Origin: JAWPMT01 sp965242775
Lineage (GTDB): Bacteria; Bacteroidota; Bacteroidia; Cytophagales; Cyclobacteriaceae
NCBI GenBank assembly: GCA_965242775.1
Contig: CBDETI010000019.1
Location: 75,768 to 139,767, forward strand
Length of the DNA: 64,000 nucleotides
Direction of reading: 5' to 3'
Numbering within the stretch: the first letter of the stretch is position 1; the number at the start of each line of letters is the position of its first letter. Shown here piece after piece: positions 18,651 through 27,054 of this stretch. Below the pieces are notes generated by a model. It ran no database searches, was not told the DNA's origin, and saw only the letters and a program-made list of their open reading frames with translations. A program made the translations under genes and the position numbers.

Positions 18651-19494
18651 ATGCTGTTTTTGTTACCTCGTCGATTGTAGCAATGGCGGCCTCGCTCTTA
18701 ATATGAACCCGCCCTTTGCCTGTTCCCGAGGATCTGATCCTGGCGGTGACCTGCGGCAATTGTGAGGGCTCGTAAGAGATTTTAAGCCACTTGAGTAGCG
18801 CCTCAATCTCAACATCAGGTTGTGTGGTCAAAGCCTCATAGGTCAAAAAATACTTATTCTCCGCTGGCACCTTATGCAAATCATCGTAAGCCTTTTGTAG
18901 GCATCTCGCCCATTGTTTAGCACATACTTCGTCTAAGCTCATGGTATCAATTTCAGCCTTCATCCCCTTATAGATAGGACCCCAGGACTTTAGCCGCTTC
19001 TCGCCACTGATCAACTGCTTCCATCGATTTCGCGCAAATAACCAAAAATAATAGGGTACATCTGCCACCGGCACGTACCGAACTTTTTTCAAGAGATACC
19101 GCAACTCAATCGAAGCGGTCCATCTTTTCATCGCTGACGCAGTAACATCAAAGCCATTTCGAGCAATCAGCACAAATCTGGCTTTTGGGAAGATGGTTTG
19201 AAGAAAAGGTATTCTTAAGGAGTTGGCACAGGTTTTCTCGACAATGGTGCCAGGCCCCTGTTCCGCCTCAAGCTTCTCAAATTGTTTTTTAATGAAGCGT
19301 TGCACCTTGTGTGTCGCGTTGCCTTCATCGAATTCATCGTCGGGCATATTTCGATTTCCATGCCTGAAGATCAAGTTGATCTCATCACAAGGCCAGGTGA
19401 TAACATCATCAAAGGCGACAATGGAATCGCGCAAAATGTTAGTTCCGGATCTTCCGGCCCCAATGATGAATATGGGTGAGTCTATCATTTGCAA
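18613..19494 (-). CDS. Sulfotransferase family protein (1)
   Basis: A 293-residue protein with the 5'-phosphosulfate-binding loop GAGRSGTN at residues 12-19. A 3'-phosphate-binding-type segment, RNGFDVTAS, lies at about 112-120. These place it in the PAPS-dependent sulfotransferase superfamily. No signal peptide or membrane segment is visible, so it would act in the cytoplasm on nucleotide- or lipid-linked sugar. The PAPS genes at 34,239-37,773 in the same locus could supply its donor. The acceptor cannot be predicted. Confidence 0.85.
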   Translation of the reverse strand: MQMIDSPIFIIGAGRSGTNILRDSIVAFDDVITWPCDEINLIFRHGNRNMPDDEFDEGNATHKVQRFIKKQFEKLEAEQGPGTIVEKTCANSLRIPFLQTIFPKARFVLIARNGFDVTASAMKRWTASIELRYLLKKVRYVPVADVPYYFWLFARNRWKQLISGEKRLKSWGPIYKGMKAEIDTMSLDEVCAKQWARCLQKAYDDLHKVPAENKYFLTYEALTTQPDVEIEALLKWLKISYEPSQLPQVTARIRSSGTGKGRVHIKSEAAIATIDEVTKTAYDKIRKVTETPV

Positions 19495-20690
19495 CTACTC
19501 TTAATAATACGAAGATACTTCTCCGCAATTTGCTCAAATGTATGGTGCTCCATAAGATATTGATAGCCATTTTCCCCTAATTCCACACGCTTCTCTTCTG
19601 TCATCCCCAATAACTCTTTCAACGCATTCTCTATCGCGGCCGGATCCTCCGGCGCAACCGTCAACCCACACTTCGCTTCCGCTACAATATCATGATCACT
19701 TTGGTATGATGCCAAAATTGGCTTTTTCGCGTACATATATTCGAAAAGCTTGTTAGTAGAAATACCGTGTCTATTAGCCGCCGTATCCTTGAGGCCCAGG
19801 AACGTCACGTCGCTTTGCTCAATGATGGAAACCATGTATTTCTTTGGCAGAAATCCAAGGAATTGAACGTTGTTCAGCTGTAGGTCTCTTGCTTTCTTCT
19901 CAAGTTTAGTCCGATCCTCTCCGTCTCCGACTATGAATACTTCGACTGCATTGGAATCCATGAGGGCCACTCCATCGAGCATGGTTTCAAGGGCGTAATA
20001 AGTACTAAGTGCTCCCACGTATACAACCCTCAGAGGAGCAATCTTAGGTGGAAGGTCGTACTTTTCTTCAGCCACATTGGCAATATCCAATCCGTTTGGA
20101 ATATACTCACACAGCCCTTCAACCCGATGATTCTGCTTTATGTAGTTTAAGTCTCCCGGTTTTACCGAGACGATCGCGTCCGCATTTCGGTACATCAGGT
20201 TAACGCTCCAGCGTACAAGTGTTATATACGGGTTTCTCGAATTGAAATTGCCCAGTTCCATTATAATCTCCGGCCATAAGTCCCTGATGTCAAATATTAA
20301 ACCGGCACCGGCGCCCTTCGCAATCCTCTTGGCGACCCAAGATGCAAGTGGAGGTGGAGACGAAAATAATACAACATCGGGCTTCAATTTTTTCCAATGA
20401 CGGATTTTGACCACTAAGAGCCAGACGAAATGTATTTGATTTAGGACCTGCTGATAATTGCGTTTTTTGTAGTTAAAAGTTGGCAGCCAATGATAATAGA
20501 CCCCTTGGAGTGTGGCAGTCGTATATTTATTTTCTACCAACGGCGACTTATGATACTTGTGGAATACGCCTGAACCCACGACATGTACTTCCACCCCCTT
20601 TCGGGCCAACTGCGTTGCCAGATAATAAGTTCTGGTATTTGGGCCTATCTCGGGTGTTCCTGCTGCATGAGTGATAATAAGTACTCTCAC
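19485..20690 (-). CDS. Glycosyltransferase family 4 protein
   Basis: A 401-residue GT-B glycosyltransferase. The N-terminus (RVLIITHAAGTPEIGPNTRT) and the later blocks VVYVGALSTYYALETMLDG and KLFEYMYAKKPILASYQSD (about residue 315 onwards) match the WbuB-like GT4 group, which often adds an N-acetylamino sugar. It is cytoplasmic or peripheral at the inner membrane. It overlaps both neighbouring sulfotransferase genes by 10 and 4 bases. The exact donor is not predictable from sequence. Confidence 0.88.
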   Translation of the reverse strand: MRVLIITHAAGTPEIGPNTRTYYLATQLARKGVEVHVVGSGVFHKYHKSPLVENKYTTATLQGVYYHWLPTFNYKKRNYQQVLNQIHFVWLLVVKIRHWKKLKPDVVLFSSPPPLASWVAKRIAKGAGAGLIFDIRDLWPEIIMELGNFNSRNPYITLVRWSVNLMYRNADAIVSVKPGDLNYIKQNHRVEGLCEYIPNGLDIANVAEEKYDLPPKIAPLRVVYVGALSTYYALETMLDGVALMDSNAVEVFIVGDGEDRTKLEKKARDLQLNNVQFLGFLPKKYMVSIIEQSDVTFLGLKDTAANRHGISTNKLFEYMYAKKPILASYQSDHDIVAEAKCGLTVAPEDPAAIENALKELLGMTEEKRVELGENGYQYLMEHHTFEQIAEKYLRIIKSSCK

Positions 20691-21475
20691 CTTGTAATCT
20701 TTCGCCGCAACTCAAAAAAGAGAAAATACCAAACCTTGGAAAGCCATCCAAAGTGGCCATTCTCAATGGCGAGACTATCTTTTATCTGAGATTCACTCAT
20801 ATAATTGACGTATCCACCTATCTCTCCTTTGCGGAAGAGTTTTGCATTTTCTTTTCCTGCGGCGTGGTAGTGTGTGTTATCACCCTGACTTGCTCTTTTT
20901 CTCAGGGCTTCCAGATTCGAATTGTCCTCCACCTGGGCTTTCTCATCAAGTTCCAACTTTGGCAAATCGAGTAAGTCGGTCAAACGATCCATTGTATTTT
21001 CAACGTTTGTCTTCATTTCCTCGAATTTGAAGAAACGCTCGTTGGAAAAAAACAATCTACACCTTTCGTTGAAAAGCCATATTTCATAAGCCTTGTATCG
21101 ACCCAGGAACCAGTAATAGAACTTAAACCCTAAATTGACCTTACTGTATACTTTGAGATGATAGTAGTGAGAGACAATTGCATCTCTTAGATCCCGCTCA
21201 ACGAACAAGAATTTAACCTCGTCAGGATATTGAGCCTTCAGGGTCTCAAGTCGAAAAAAATGAGCTTTGGTTAGGTAGATATTTGCCTTTACATCTTCAT
21301 CCTCAATGAATTGTTGCAGTTTCTCTTGTGCTATTTTCATTGCAGGTGATCTCCCGGGACTGTATGTAGTCGGCACCTCTGAAAGAGAAATATTCTTCAC
21401 TCGCAGAATGCTGTTCACAAGTTCATAAAGCCAGGTGGAACCCGACTTAAAGGCGCCATTACAAACTATTAACAT
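20687..21475 (-). CDS. Sulfotransferase domain protein (2)
   Basis: A 262-residue protein with the PAPS-binding motif FKSGSTW at residues 9-15, close to the classical PKSGTTW of cytosolic sulfotransferases. The 3'-phosphate site RDLRDAIVS is at about 94-102. It lies between two glycosyltransferase genes and overlaps one by 4 bases. It resembles the Sulfotransfer_1 type more than the other three sulfotransferases here, so it may have a different acceptor. Cytoplasmic location is inferred from the lack of a signal. Confidence 0.87.
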   Translation of the reverse strand: MLIVCNGAFKSGSTWLYELVNSILRVKNISLSEVPTTYSPGRSPAMKIAQEKLQQFIEDEDVKANIYLTKAHFFRLETLKAQYPDEVKFLFVERDLRDAIVSHYYHLKVYSKVNLGFKFYYWFLGRYKAYEIWLFNERCRLFFSNERFFKFEEMKTNVENTMDRLTDLLDLPKLELDEKAQVEDNSNLEALRKRASQGDNTHYHAAGKENAKLFRKGEIGGYVNYMSESQIKDSLAIENGHFGWLSKVWYFLFFELRRKITR

Positions 21476-21478
21476 CCC

Positions 21479-22537
21479 TTAGTCAGTTATTTTCTTCACA
21501 AATTGATGGAGCCGATCGGATTCCGCTTCCCAATCATACGCCATACTTAGATCCTCGAATTGATTCAGAGCGGGCTCTGTCAGCAGTGCTTGAACCTTAG
21601 CTTGAGCATGCTCCGAATTTGCGAAATTAACAAAGGTCAACCCATCCAGATGACCATATTTCTCAATCCAATAAGGAAAGTCAGAAGCCAATACATGACA
21701 TCCCCCGGCGAGATATTCAAACATCTTGACAGGTGCAGAAGTCAGATAGTTTTCAGTTGGATGGAGTGGTACAAGACCAATCTTGCTGCGATGCACCAAC
21801 GCGATGGCTTCCTCATATGGAAGTAGTCCAAGGTATTTAAAATTTCGAAGCGGCTTCAGTTGTTCCAGCAAGGCCATACTCGGGGCATCCTTAACAGGTC
21901 CTGCTATTGTCACATTGAATGTCTCCAATTTCGCAAGCGTCGCCATATGATCCATCCCCCGTTTAATACTTATCCCGCCAATGTAAAGCAGGTCGATTTC
22001 CCTTTTAGCGTCGTTAGTATTGTGACGAAAAACCTGGAGTTTTGGATAGTTCCTCAGCGCCATTTGCTCTGCCTTAACAACCTTCTCATATTTTTCGAAT
22101 ATGAAATCTGTAGCATATAACACCCCGTCAAACCTCGTCAGCAGCCAGGGAAACGAACGCTTGAGTAATGCTCCCATGACTTTTCTACTACCAAATTTTA
22201 GGTAGGGTTTGTATTGGATTTGAAGCGGATAGTCTTCGTGGATATCCACGACAAACTTGGTTTTAGGAAAAAAGATCCTCAGAAGGCCAAAGATTAGGAT
22301 CATATCCAGGTCATGCAACATAACGAGGCCAGGGCGTTGCCGCCTTATTAGCTTCATCATGCGTCGATAAAAGCCTTTTTTCGGTTCGTACCGATCCATT
22401 TCTTGGTTTCTTTCATCGGTGTGGATAAATCCCACATCATATCTCTCCGATAAAGACTTTACCTGCTTCTGATAAATCCTGGCATCCTGAGCCCGGTGCT
22501 TAGAAGTAATGACCAGAATCTTAGAATTATTTCCCAC
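21479..22537 (-). CDS. Glycosyltransferase (GT4-like)
   Basis: A 352-residue GT-B-type glycosyltransferase. It has a DIHEDYP segment near residue 99, the IDLLYIGGISIKRGMDHM block near 185 and KMFEYLAGGCHVLASDFPYW near 270. These correspond to the sugar-nucleotide-binding half of GT4 enzymes. It ends 3 bases before the next start. The 43-base gap upstream (22,538-22,580) after the polymerase gene holds nothing recognisable. Donor and acceptor are unknown. Confidence 0.83.
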   Translation of the reverse strand: MGNNSKILVITSKHRAQDARIYQKQVKSLSERYDVGFIHTDERNQEMDRYEPKKGFYRRMMKLIRRQRPGLVMLHDLDMILIFGLLRIFFPKTKFVVDIHEDYPLQIQYKPYLKFGSRKVMGALLKRSFPWLLTRFDGVLYATDFIFEKYEKVVKAEQMALRNYPKLQVFRHNTNDAKREIDLLYIGGISIKRGMDHMATLAKLETFNVTIAGPVKDAPSMALLEQLKPLRNFKYLGLLPYEEAIALVHRSKIGLVPLHPTENYLTSAPVKMFEYLAGGCHVLASDFPYWIEKYGHLDGLTFVNFANSEHAQAKVQALLTEPALNQFEDLSMAYDWEAESDRLHQFVKKITD

Positions 22538-22580
22538 TGAATTACTTGTTACACTAAAATTTATGGATCGCTGTAATGGA

Positions 22581-23882
22581 TTAGTTAGGATTCATCTTAA
22601 TCGAGCTCGTACCATTAGCGAACTTAGGTGAAATGATGAAAATCAACATAATGAAAAATAGGAGCCAGCCATGGGTCAATATTGTGGTCAATAAAGAGGA
22701 ACTCAGAAGTGTTTTTGTCAATATAAAAATTACACCAAAATAGATTGGATGCAATCGATACTGTTTGATTAAAGCGACAAGAAAGGAAATGAACAATACA
22801 TTCCCGATCGCTCCCGGAATTCCAAAATTCATAAATCCCGTGCTAAAAAATCCATTATTTGAATGAGTTTCGGGACTGTTCATTAAATGCCCTGCAACCA
22901 AATTAGCTGGAGGGAGATCGTAAGGATACTCGATAAATCTCGATAAAATACTATTTGAAAGGTAGATTGGGTTGCCTTGAAAAACATCGTAATAGCCGAC
23001 ATTTAAAAATGCCTTAACGAAAAAGGTTCTTCTAGCAAAAAGGCTTTCGATCATTAGGAAATCGAAATAGACTGTCGCGATTCTTCCAATGATCAAAACC
23101 ACTATCACAGTTGTTAGCCAAATGGTGACTTTGGCATTGTAATCTTTGCCAAGAGTAAACGCGAAAATCACAAACGTCGAAAATAGAACGGTTTTGTGAG
23201 GGTTGATCAAAAACAAATAAATCATTGCCACAAATCCAAGTAAGGTCAAGAGGTACCTTTTATTCAACATTCCATAAATCATGATCACTGGGAAAAAAGC
23301 TTTTGTGACCATCGAGAATAAATAGCGGGAAAAAAAGCCCTTGGCAGAAGAGGCCTCTGCCCTGGAATCATAGATATCTTTTAGTAGCAGCGCCTTGAAA
23401 TTCATTCTGAAACCGAAATCGATGAGGAATGGAATAAGAATCAGAACCGTCCCTAGCAAAATCAGGAGTAGATGATCTTTTTTCTGAATTGCTGATACGT
23501 GGATTGGAAAAGGAACTTTAGAAAAAAAGATGATCGTAAAGATCAAAAGTACATTCAGGATAGGTAATTCAACGAAGGCCTCTGGCATGAATTGATATAT
23601 TATCAAATTCGGCATAAAAGAGAGCACCATGAATATATTCAGCACAGCGTAGGTGAAGGCATCTATATTCAGCCGATGAACCGTAAATAGTACCATGAAA
23701 AAAACGACTTTCATGGCCATGTATCTGTACGGATTAAATGTATAGGTAAACCCTCGGTACTCATAGTACTCAAACACGAAGGCTACGTACACATATTCAA
23801 AGAAGAAGAAGATGAATATACTTCCCAGCATATTCATCACCCGTTGATCTTTAGGTGCTAAGGTTTTGCTGGATATATTCAT
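22581..23882 (-). CDS. O-antigen/capsule polymerase-like membrane protein (Wzy candidate)
   Basis: A polytopic membrane protein of about 433 residues with roughly ten to twelve hydrophobic segments and few conserved motifs. It has a larger periplasmic-type loop before GFFSTGFMNFGIPGAIGNV near the C-terminus. This topology and the locus context fit a Wzy-type polymerase. I chose the ATG at 23,882, which overlaps the deacetylase gene by 32 bases. An ATG at 23,837, 13 bases after that stop, would give 418 residues and is equally possible. The gene is AT-rich, as usual for wzy. The function is inferred from topology and position. Confidence 0.65.
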   Translation of the reverse strand: MNISSKTLAPKDQRVMNMLGSIFIFFFFEYVYVAFVFEYYEYRGFTYTFNPYRYMAMKVVFFMVLFTVHRLNIDAFTYAVLNIFMVLSFMPNLIIYQFMPEAFVELPILNVLLIFTIIFFSKVPFPIHVSAIQKKDHLLLILLGTVLILIPFLIDFGFRMNFKALLLKDIYDSRAEASSAKGFFSRYLFSMVTKAFFPVIMIYGMLNKRYLLTLLGFVAMIYLFLINPHKTVLFSTFVIFAFTLGKDYNAKVTIWLTTVIVVLIIGRIATVYFDFLMIESLFARRTFFVKAFLNVGYYDVFQGNPIYLSNSILSRFIEYPYDLPPANLVAGHLMNSPETHSNNGFFSTGFMNFGIPGAIGNVLFISFLVALIKQYRLHPIYFGVIFILTKTLLSSSLLTTILTHGWLLFFIMLIFIISPKFANGTSSIKMNPN

Positions 23883-25194
23883 GTATCTCTTGAAACTTAT
23901 CGAATGGAGGAAAGAACAAGTTCGTGTTATGCCATAAAACCACAAAATTACCTCGATATTTCTTGATTATCTGATATAAATCAAGCAGTTCGGCCTTGAC
24001 CTCTTCAACAGATTTTCCGGATAATAAGGTATTGGTATCCATAAAAATCAGCGGACTCTCTATTAATGGAAGTTTCTTCCTTACCAAAAAGTCAAAAACC
24101 TGAAAGGAATAACATACTCCCGTTTTAAATCCGTTCCGATTGGAAAACCCTCTGGTACTATCTTGTTCTATCCCAAGCTCAACATAACTTCTATTGGTGA
24201 ATGGTAAGGACGCTTTCAAGTAATGCTGACGTCCCAGCTTTACGGTCATCCCTAAAGCGGAATTTAAACGATTGAATTCCTCCAAAAACACCTGCTCATC
24301 CTCCATAGTCTGATACCCAGGATGAATTCCAATTTGATGTCCGGATTCTACTAATTGTTTGATAACACCCTTCAATCTACCCTCTTCAATAGCATATCCA
24401 TCATTATGCTTCGTCCCTCTTGCGGCCATAAAATAAAATGTTGCTTTCTGACCATTTTTCTCTAAGAGATCCTGAAGGAACTTGAAGTTGAAATAGAAAT
24501 CCCGTTTCCTATCAATGGACGTCTTGATTAAATTCAAAAATGCTTTTGGGATAAAGTCTAGTCGCTTACGTCGTATAAGACCACCAAAAGCACGGATTAT
24601 GGATTTTACGCTCTTCCATTTGTAAATATGATCTATGTCATACGACATGTTCAGTGTATAATTCCGTTCCTCAGAAAGAAATACACCTATCTGCTTTAGA
24701 AGAGCCCTCAAATAATCCAGGTAGACATTTACATGAGGAACCTTAAAAATATTATGCTTGATTAGAAACAATTGTTCTTCATCAACCCGGTTGTGTTTAT
24801 CTACTAGTCCTTTTCCTCGAAGAGCGTATTCTTCCCAGCCTGTTAAGAGAAAGAAAGAACTGCCAAAGATATCTGCTCCACAAACAATCATTTTGTCATC
24901 AAAAGACTCATACTGTCTGCCGAATAGAAGCATCATCTCTAGGTCGAACTGCTCGCTGAAAAACTTTACCGGACATTGCGGTATTTGTGAAATATCATCG
25001 TAATAATGGAGAGGTGCATCCCGGAAAAAGTGATCTTCAATTCGGCATTCCCCGTGGGGACCAATGATACCATAGTGACTGCCTGCAGATGATTCGAGGG
25101 AAATCTCTAATCCAAGAAAGTCCGTTAGCAACGTTGTGATTATGTACTCTCTCTCGAATGAAAAATCATCCGCTGGATAGGTGATTTTGATCAT
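23851..25194 (-). CDS. Polysaccharide deacetylase-like protein with N-terminal DUF7033-type region
   Basis: A 447-residue protein. The C-terminal half looks like a NodB-fold deacetylase: SYDIDHIY with paired aspartates D186 and D188, then ATFYFMAARG, GHQIGIHPGYQT (H286, H291) and a late VVLWHNTN. The N-terminal 180 residues match the extra domain found in Bacteroidetes polysaccharide deacetylase family proteins (DUF7033). No signal peptide is present, so a cytoplasmic substrate such as a lipid- or nucleotide-linked sugar is likely. It overlaps the FemAB-like gene by 4 bases. The specific substrate is unknown. Confidence 0.75.
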   Translation of the reverse strand: MIKITYPADDFSFEREYIITTLLTDFLGLEISLESSAGSHYGIIGPHGECRIEDHFFRDAPLHYYDDISQIPQCPVKFFSEQFDLEMMLLFGRQYESFDDKMIVCGADIFGSSFFLLTGWEEYALRGKGLVDKHNRVDEEQLFLIKHNIFKVPHVNVYLDYLRALLKQIGVFLSEERNYTLNMSYDIDHIYKWKSVKSIIRAFGGLIRRKRLDFIPKAFLNLIKTSIDRKRDFYFNFKFLQDLLEKNGQKATFYFMAARGTKHNDGYAIEEGRLKGVIKQLVESGHQIGIHPGYQTMEDEQVFLEEFNRLNSALGMTVKLGRQHYLKASLPFTNRSYVELGIEQDSTRGFSNRNGFKTGVCYSFQVFDFLVRKKLPLIESPLIFMDTNTLLSGKSVEEVKAELLDLYQIIKKYRGNFVVLWHNTNLFFPPFDKFQEIHEYIQQNLST

Positions 25195-26132
25195 TTTAAA
25201 AACTTAGACAGCAAACCATCCATTTCGCTATAATATACTCTTCTGTTCGTCGCGAGAGATCGATAGTACTTTTCAATTCCCGGTCGCATACTACCTTCAA
25301 AATCATAGTTTGAGACGGTCCCCTTTAAGAATTCTATAGCACCATCAACAAGGAATGTCGCACCATCGATGTTTGTTCTTTTCGACACGGGTATCAGGTG
25401 AAAAGCATCCACTTCATCCCATACCACATACAATGCCGCTAACTTATTACCTACCTCATCCAGTGCAATAAATCCTTGACCGCACTTGTTCAGCTCACCA
25501 ACTTCAAAAAGTCGTTTCAAGAACTTCAGGCCATACTTGGTCTTCTCCCCTTTTTCGGAAAGACATTCATTGTGAAAGTCATAAAATTCCTCTGCGCCTA
25601 TTTCAGTAGATAAAGAGAGCAGCTTCTTGGCTTTTTTAAGGTTTCTCCTTTTGGTACTATGAATATTTTCAGGAAATTGAAAACTCTCGTTTATATTTTC
25701 TACCCTATAAGTGTATTTAGGAATTAGGCGTTTACCCTTTGCGTGGAGCGGCAAGAAAGCGTCAATCAAATAACTGTGATTACACTTGGCGTAGAGGACT
25801 TTTGGAACAACACCTACAAAATACTCCAGTGCTTCGTGCATAACAGAAGTTCGCTTATATAAGTCACTTTCTCTCACGGAATCTACCATCCACATACCTA
25901 TGAATTGCGTAAACCTCGGAATGGATTGAATAGTAACGTATTTCTTTTTTTGAAAAATCACATAACTGGCCAGCACCCTACCATCCTTTTCGTACAAAAA
26001 GGGGATCCAATCACCTTGTCCATGAGTAACCAGATCAAGCCAGAAGGGCTTTAGGAAAATAGGCACATAGGACTGATTACCCACAAACTCTCCATAGGCT
26101 TGTTTAATTTCCTCTAAATTTCTTGACTGCAT
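25191..26132 (-). CDS. FemAB/GNAT-like acyltransferase
   Basis: A 313-residue protein resembling the GNAT/FemAB-like group common in Bacteroidetes polysaccharide loci. Supporting segments are HSTKRRNLKKAKK near residue 153, LAALYVVWDEVDAFHLIPVS near 230 and NYDFEGSMRPGIEKYYRSL near 277. Such proteins move an acyl or aminoacyl group to an amino function. Here the acceptor could be a deacetylated or 4-amino sugar, given the neighbouring deacetylase, but this is inference. It overlaps the upstream sulfotransferase gene by 29 bases. Confidence 0.7.
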   Translation of the reverse strand: MQSRNLEEIKQAYGEFVGNQSYVPIFLKPFWLDLVTHGQGDWIPFLYEKDGRVLASYVIFQKKKYVTIQSIPRFTQFIGMWMVDSVRESDLYKRTSVMHEALEYFVGVVPKVLYAKCNHSYLIDAFLPLHAKGKRLIPKYTYRVENINESFQFPENIHSTKRRNLKKAKKLLSLSTEIGAEEFYDFHNECLSEKGEKTKYGLKFLKRLFEVGELNKCGQGFIALDEVGNKLAALYVVWDEVDAFHLIPVSKRTNIDGATFLVDGAIEFLKGTVSNYDFEGSMRPGIEKYYRSLATNRRVYYSEMDGLLSKFLK

Positions 26133-27033
26133 CTCGTATTGAATTGGGTATGGAAGTCGACTTTTTCGTGTGCAAACCTATCTTCTCTAATTGATCTATT
26201 TCAAGAGAAGCATCCCAGGTAAGTAATTTAGCAATTACCTGATTTTCAAAGTACGGTAAGCCCTTCTCAAGCAATTCATCATAGGAAATGCTTAGGTGCG
26301 AACCTGGGGCCAGATGAGAGAGTTGATCGAGAATGTCTTGTTCTAGATAAAGCACCTGACCTACTACCTGTTCCTCCGGAGATAAATCAATCAATTCTTC
26401 TGCTTTTCTTGGCTTGACCCAAAGCCATTTTTTAGGATCTCCCAATAGGCTTGCCCTTGCCTCCAAAAGACTAATAGCATTTTCCTCAACCTTCCGGTGG
26501 ACGTGTATGAAAAAAGCATTGGGAAAAATGGAATAAAGGGCCCTGATCCTGACAGAGTTTTTAGTATTTTTATTGATGAATATCGAACTCTTCTGAGAAC
26601 GACAAATCCGGCTAAGATATACTTTGATCTTTTTGTTTATCTCTGATGTCAGGTCGGTCTCATCCGTATAATTATAGCCTTGGAATTTCTCATCAGGAAA
26701 CCATTGATTCCAAACGGCTCCCCCTTCACTTATTGACCCCAGCCCTTTCACTCGACCATATTTACTTTCATATCCCGCTTTACCATGCCTGCTCTTAAAC
26801 AGCGCATTGAAAAAAGGACGCTGAGGCATATAGTTGTCTATGTTTGAAAGGAAGCTTTTCTCTTTAACGACCGAAAAAAGGATTTGTGAAACTAACGTTG
26901 TTCCTGATCTTGGCGCCCCAAAAATGAATATTGGCTTCACATCCTGGGAAGCTGATAAATAAGCCAAGCCCAGGATTTTATCAATGGGATAGAGCAACAA
27001 GCTCAACGTTCTTAAAATCAATTTTTTGGGCAT
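26104..27033 (-). CDS. Sulfotransferase family protein (3)
   Basis: A 309-residue protein with the PAPS-loop motif GAPRSGTT at residues 39-46 and a later HRKVEENAIS segment in the place of the 3'-phosphate site. Residues 1-25 contain a moderately hydrophobic stretch with no clear signal-peptide end, possibly a membrane-associated helix. The GAPRSGTT form is typical of the Sulfotransfer_3 group. It lies between the AsnB-like and FemAB-like genes in the serotype-type core. The acceptor is unknown. Confidence 0.85.
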   Translation of the reverse strand: MPKKLILRTLSLLLYPIDKILGLAYLSASQDVKPIFIFGAPRSGTTLVSQILFSVVKEKSFLSNIDNYMPQRPFFNALFKSRHGKAGYESKYGRVKGLGSISEGGAVWNQWFPDEKFQGYNYTDETDLTSEINKKIKVYLSRICRSQKSSIFINKNTKNSVRIRALYSIFPNAFFIHVHRKVEENAISLLEARASLLGDPKKWLWVKPRKAEELIDLSPEEQVVGQVLYLEQDILDQLSHLAPGSHLSISYDELLEKGLPYFENQVIAKLLTWDASLEIDQLEKIGLHTKKSTSIPNSIRDAVKKFRGN

Positions 27034-27054
27034 CTGTTCGACTTGAACTTGGTT

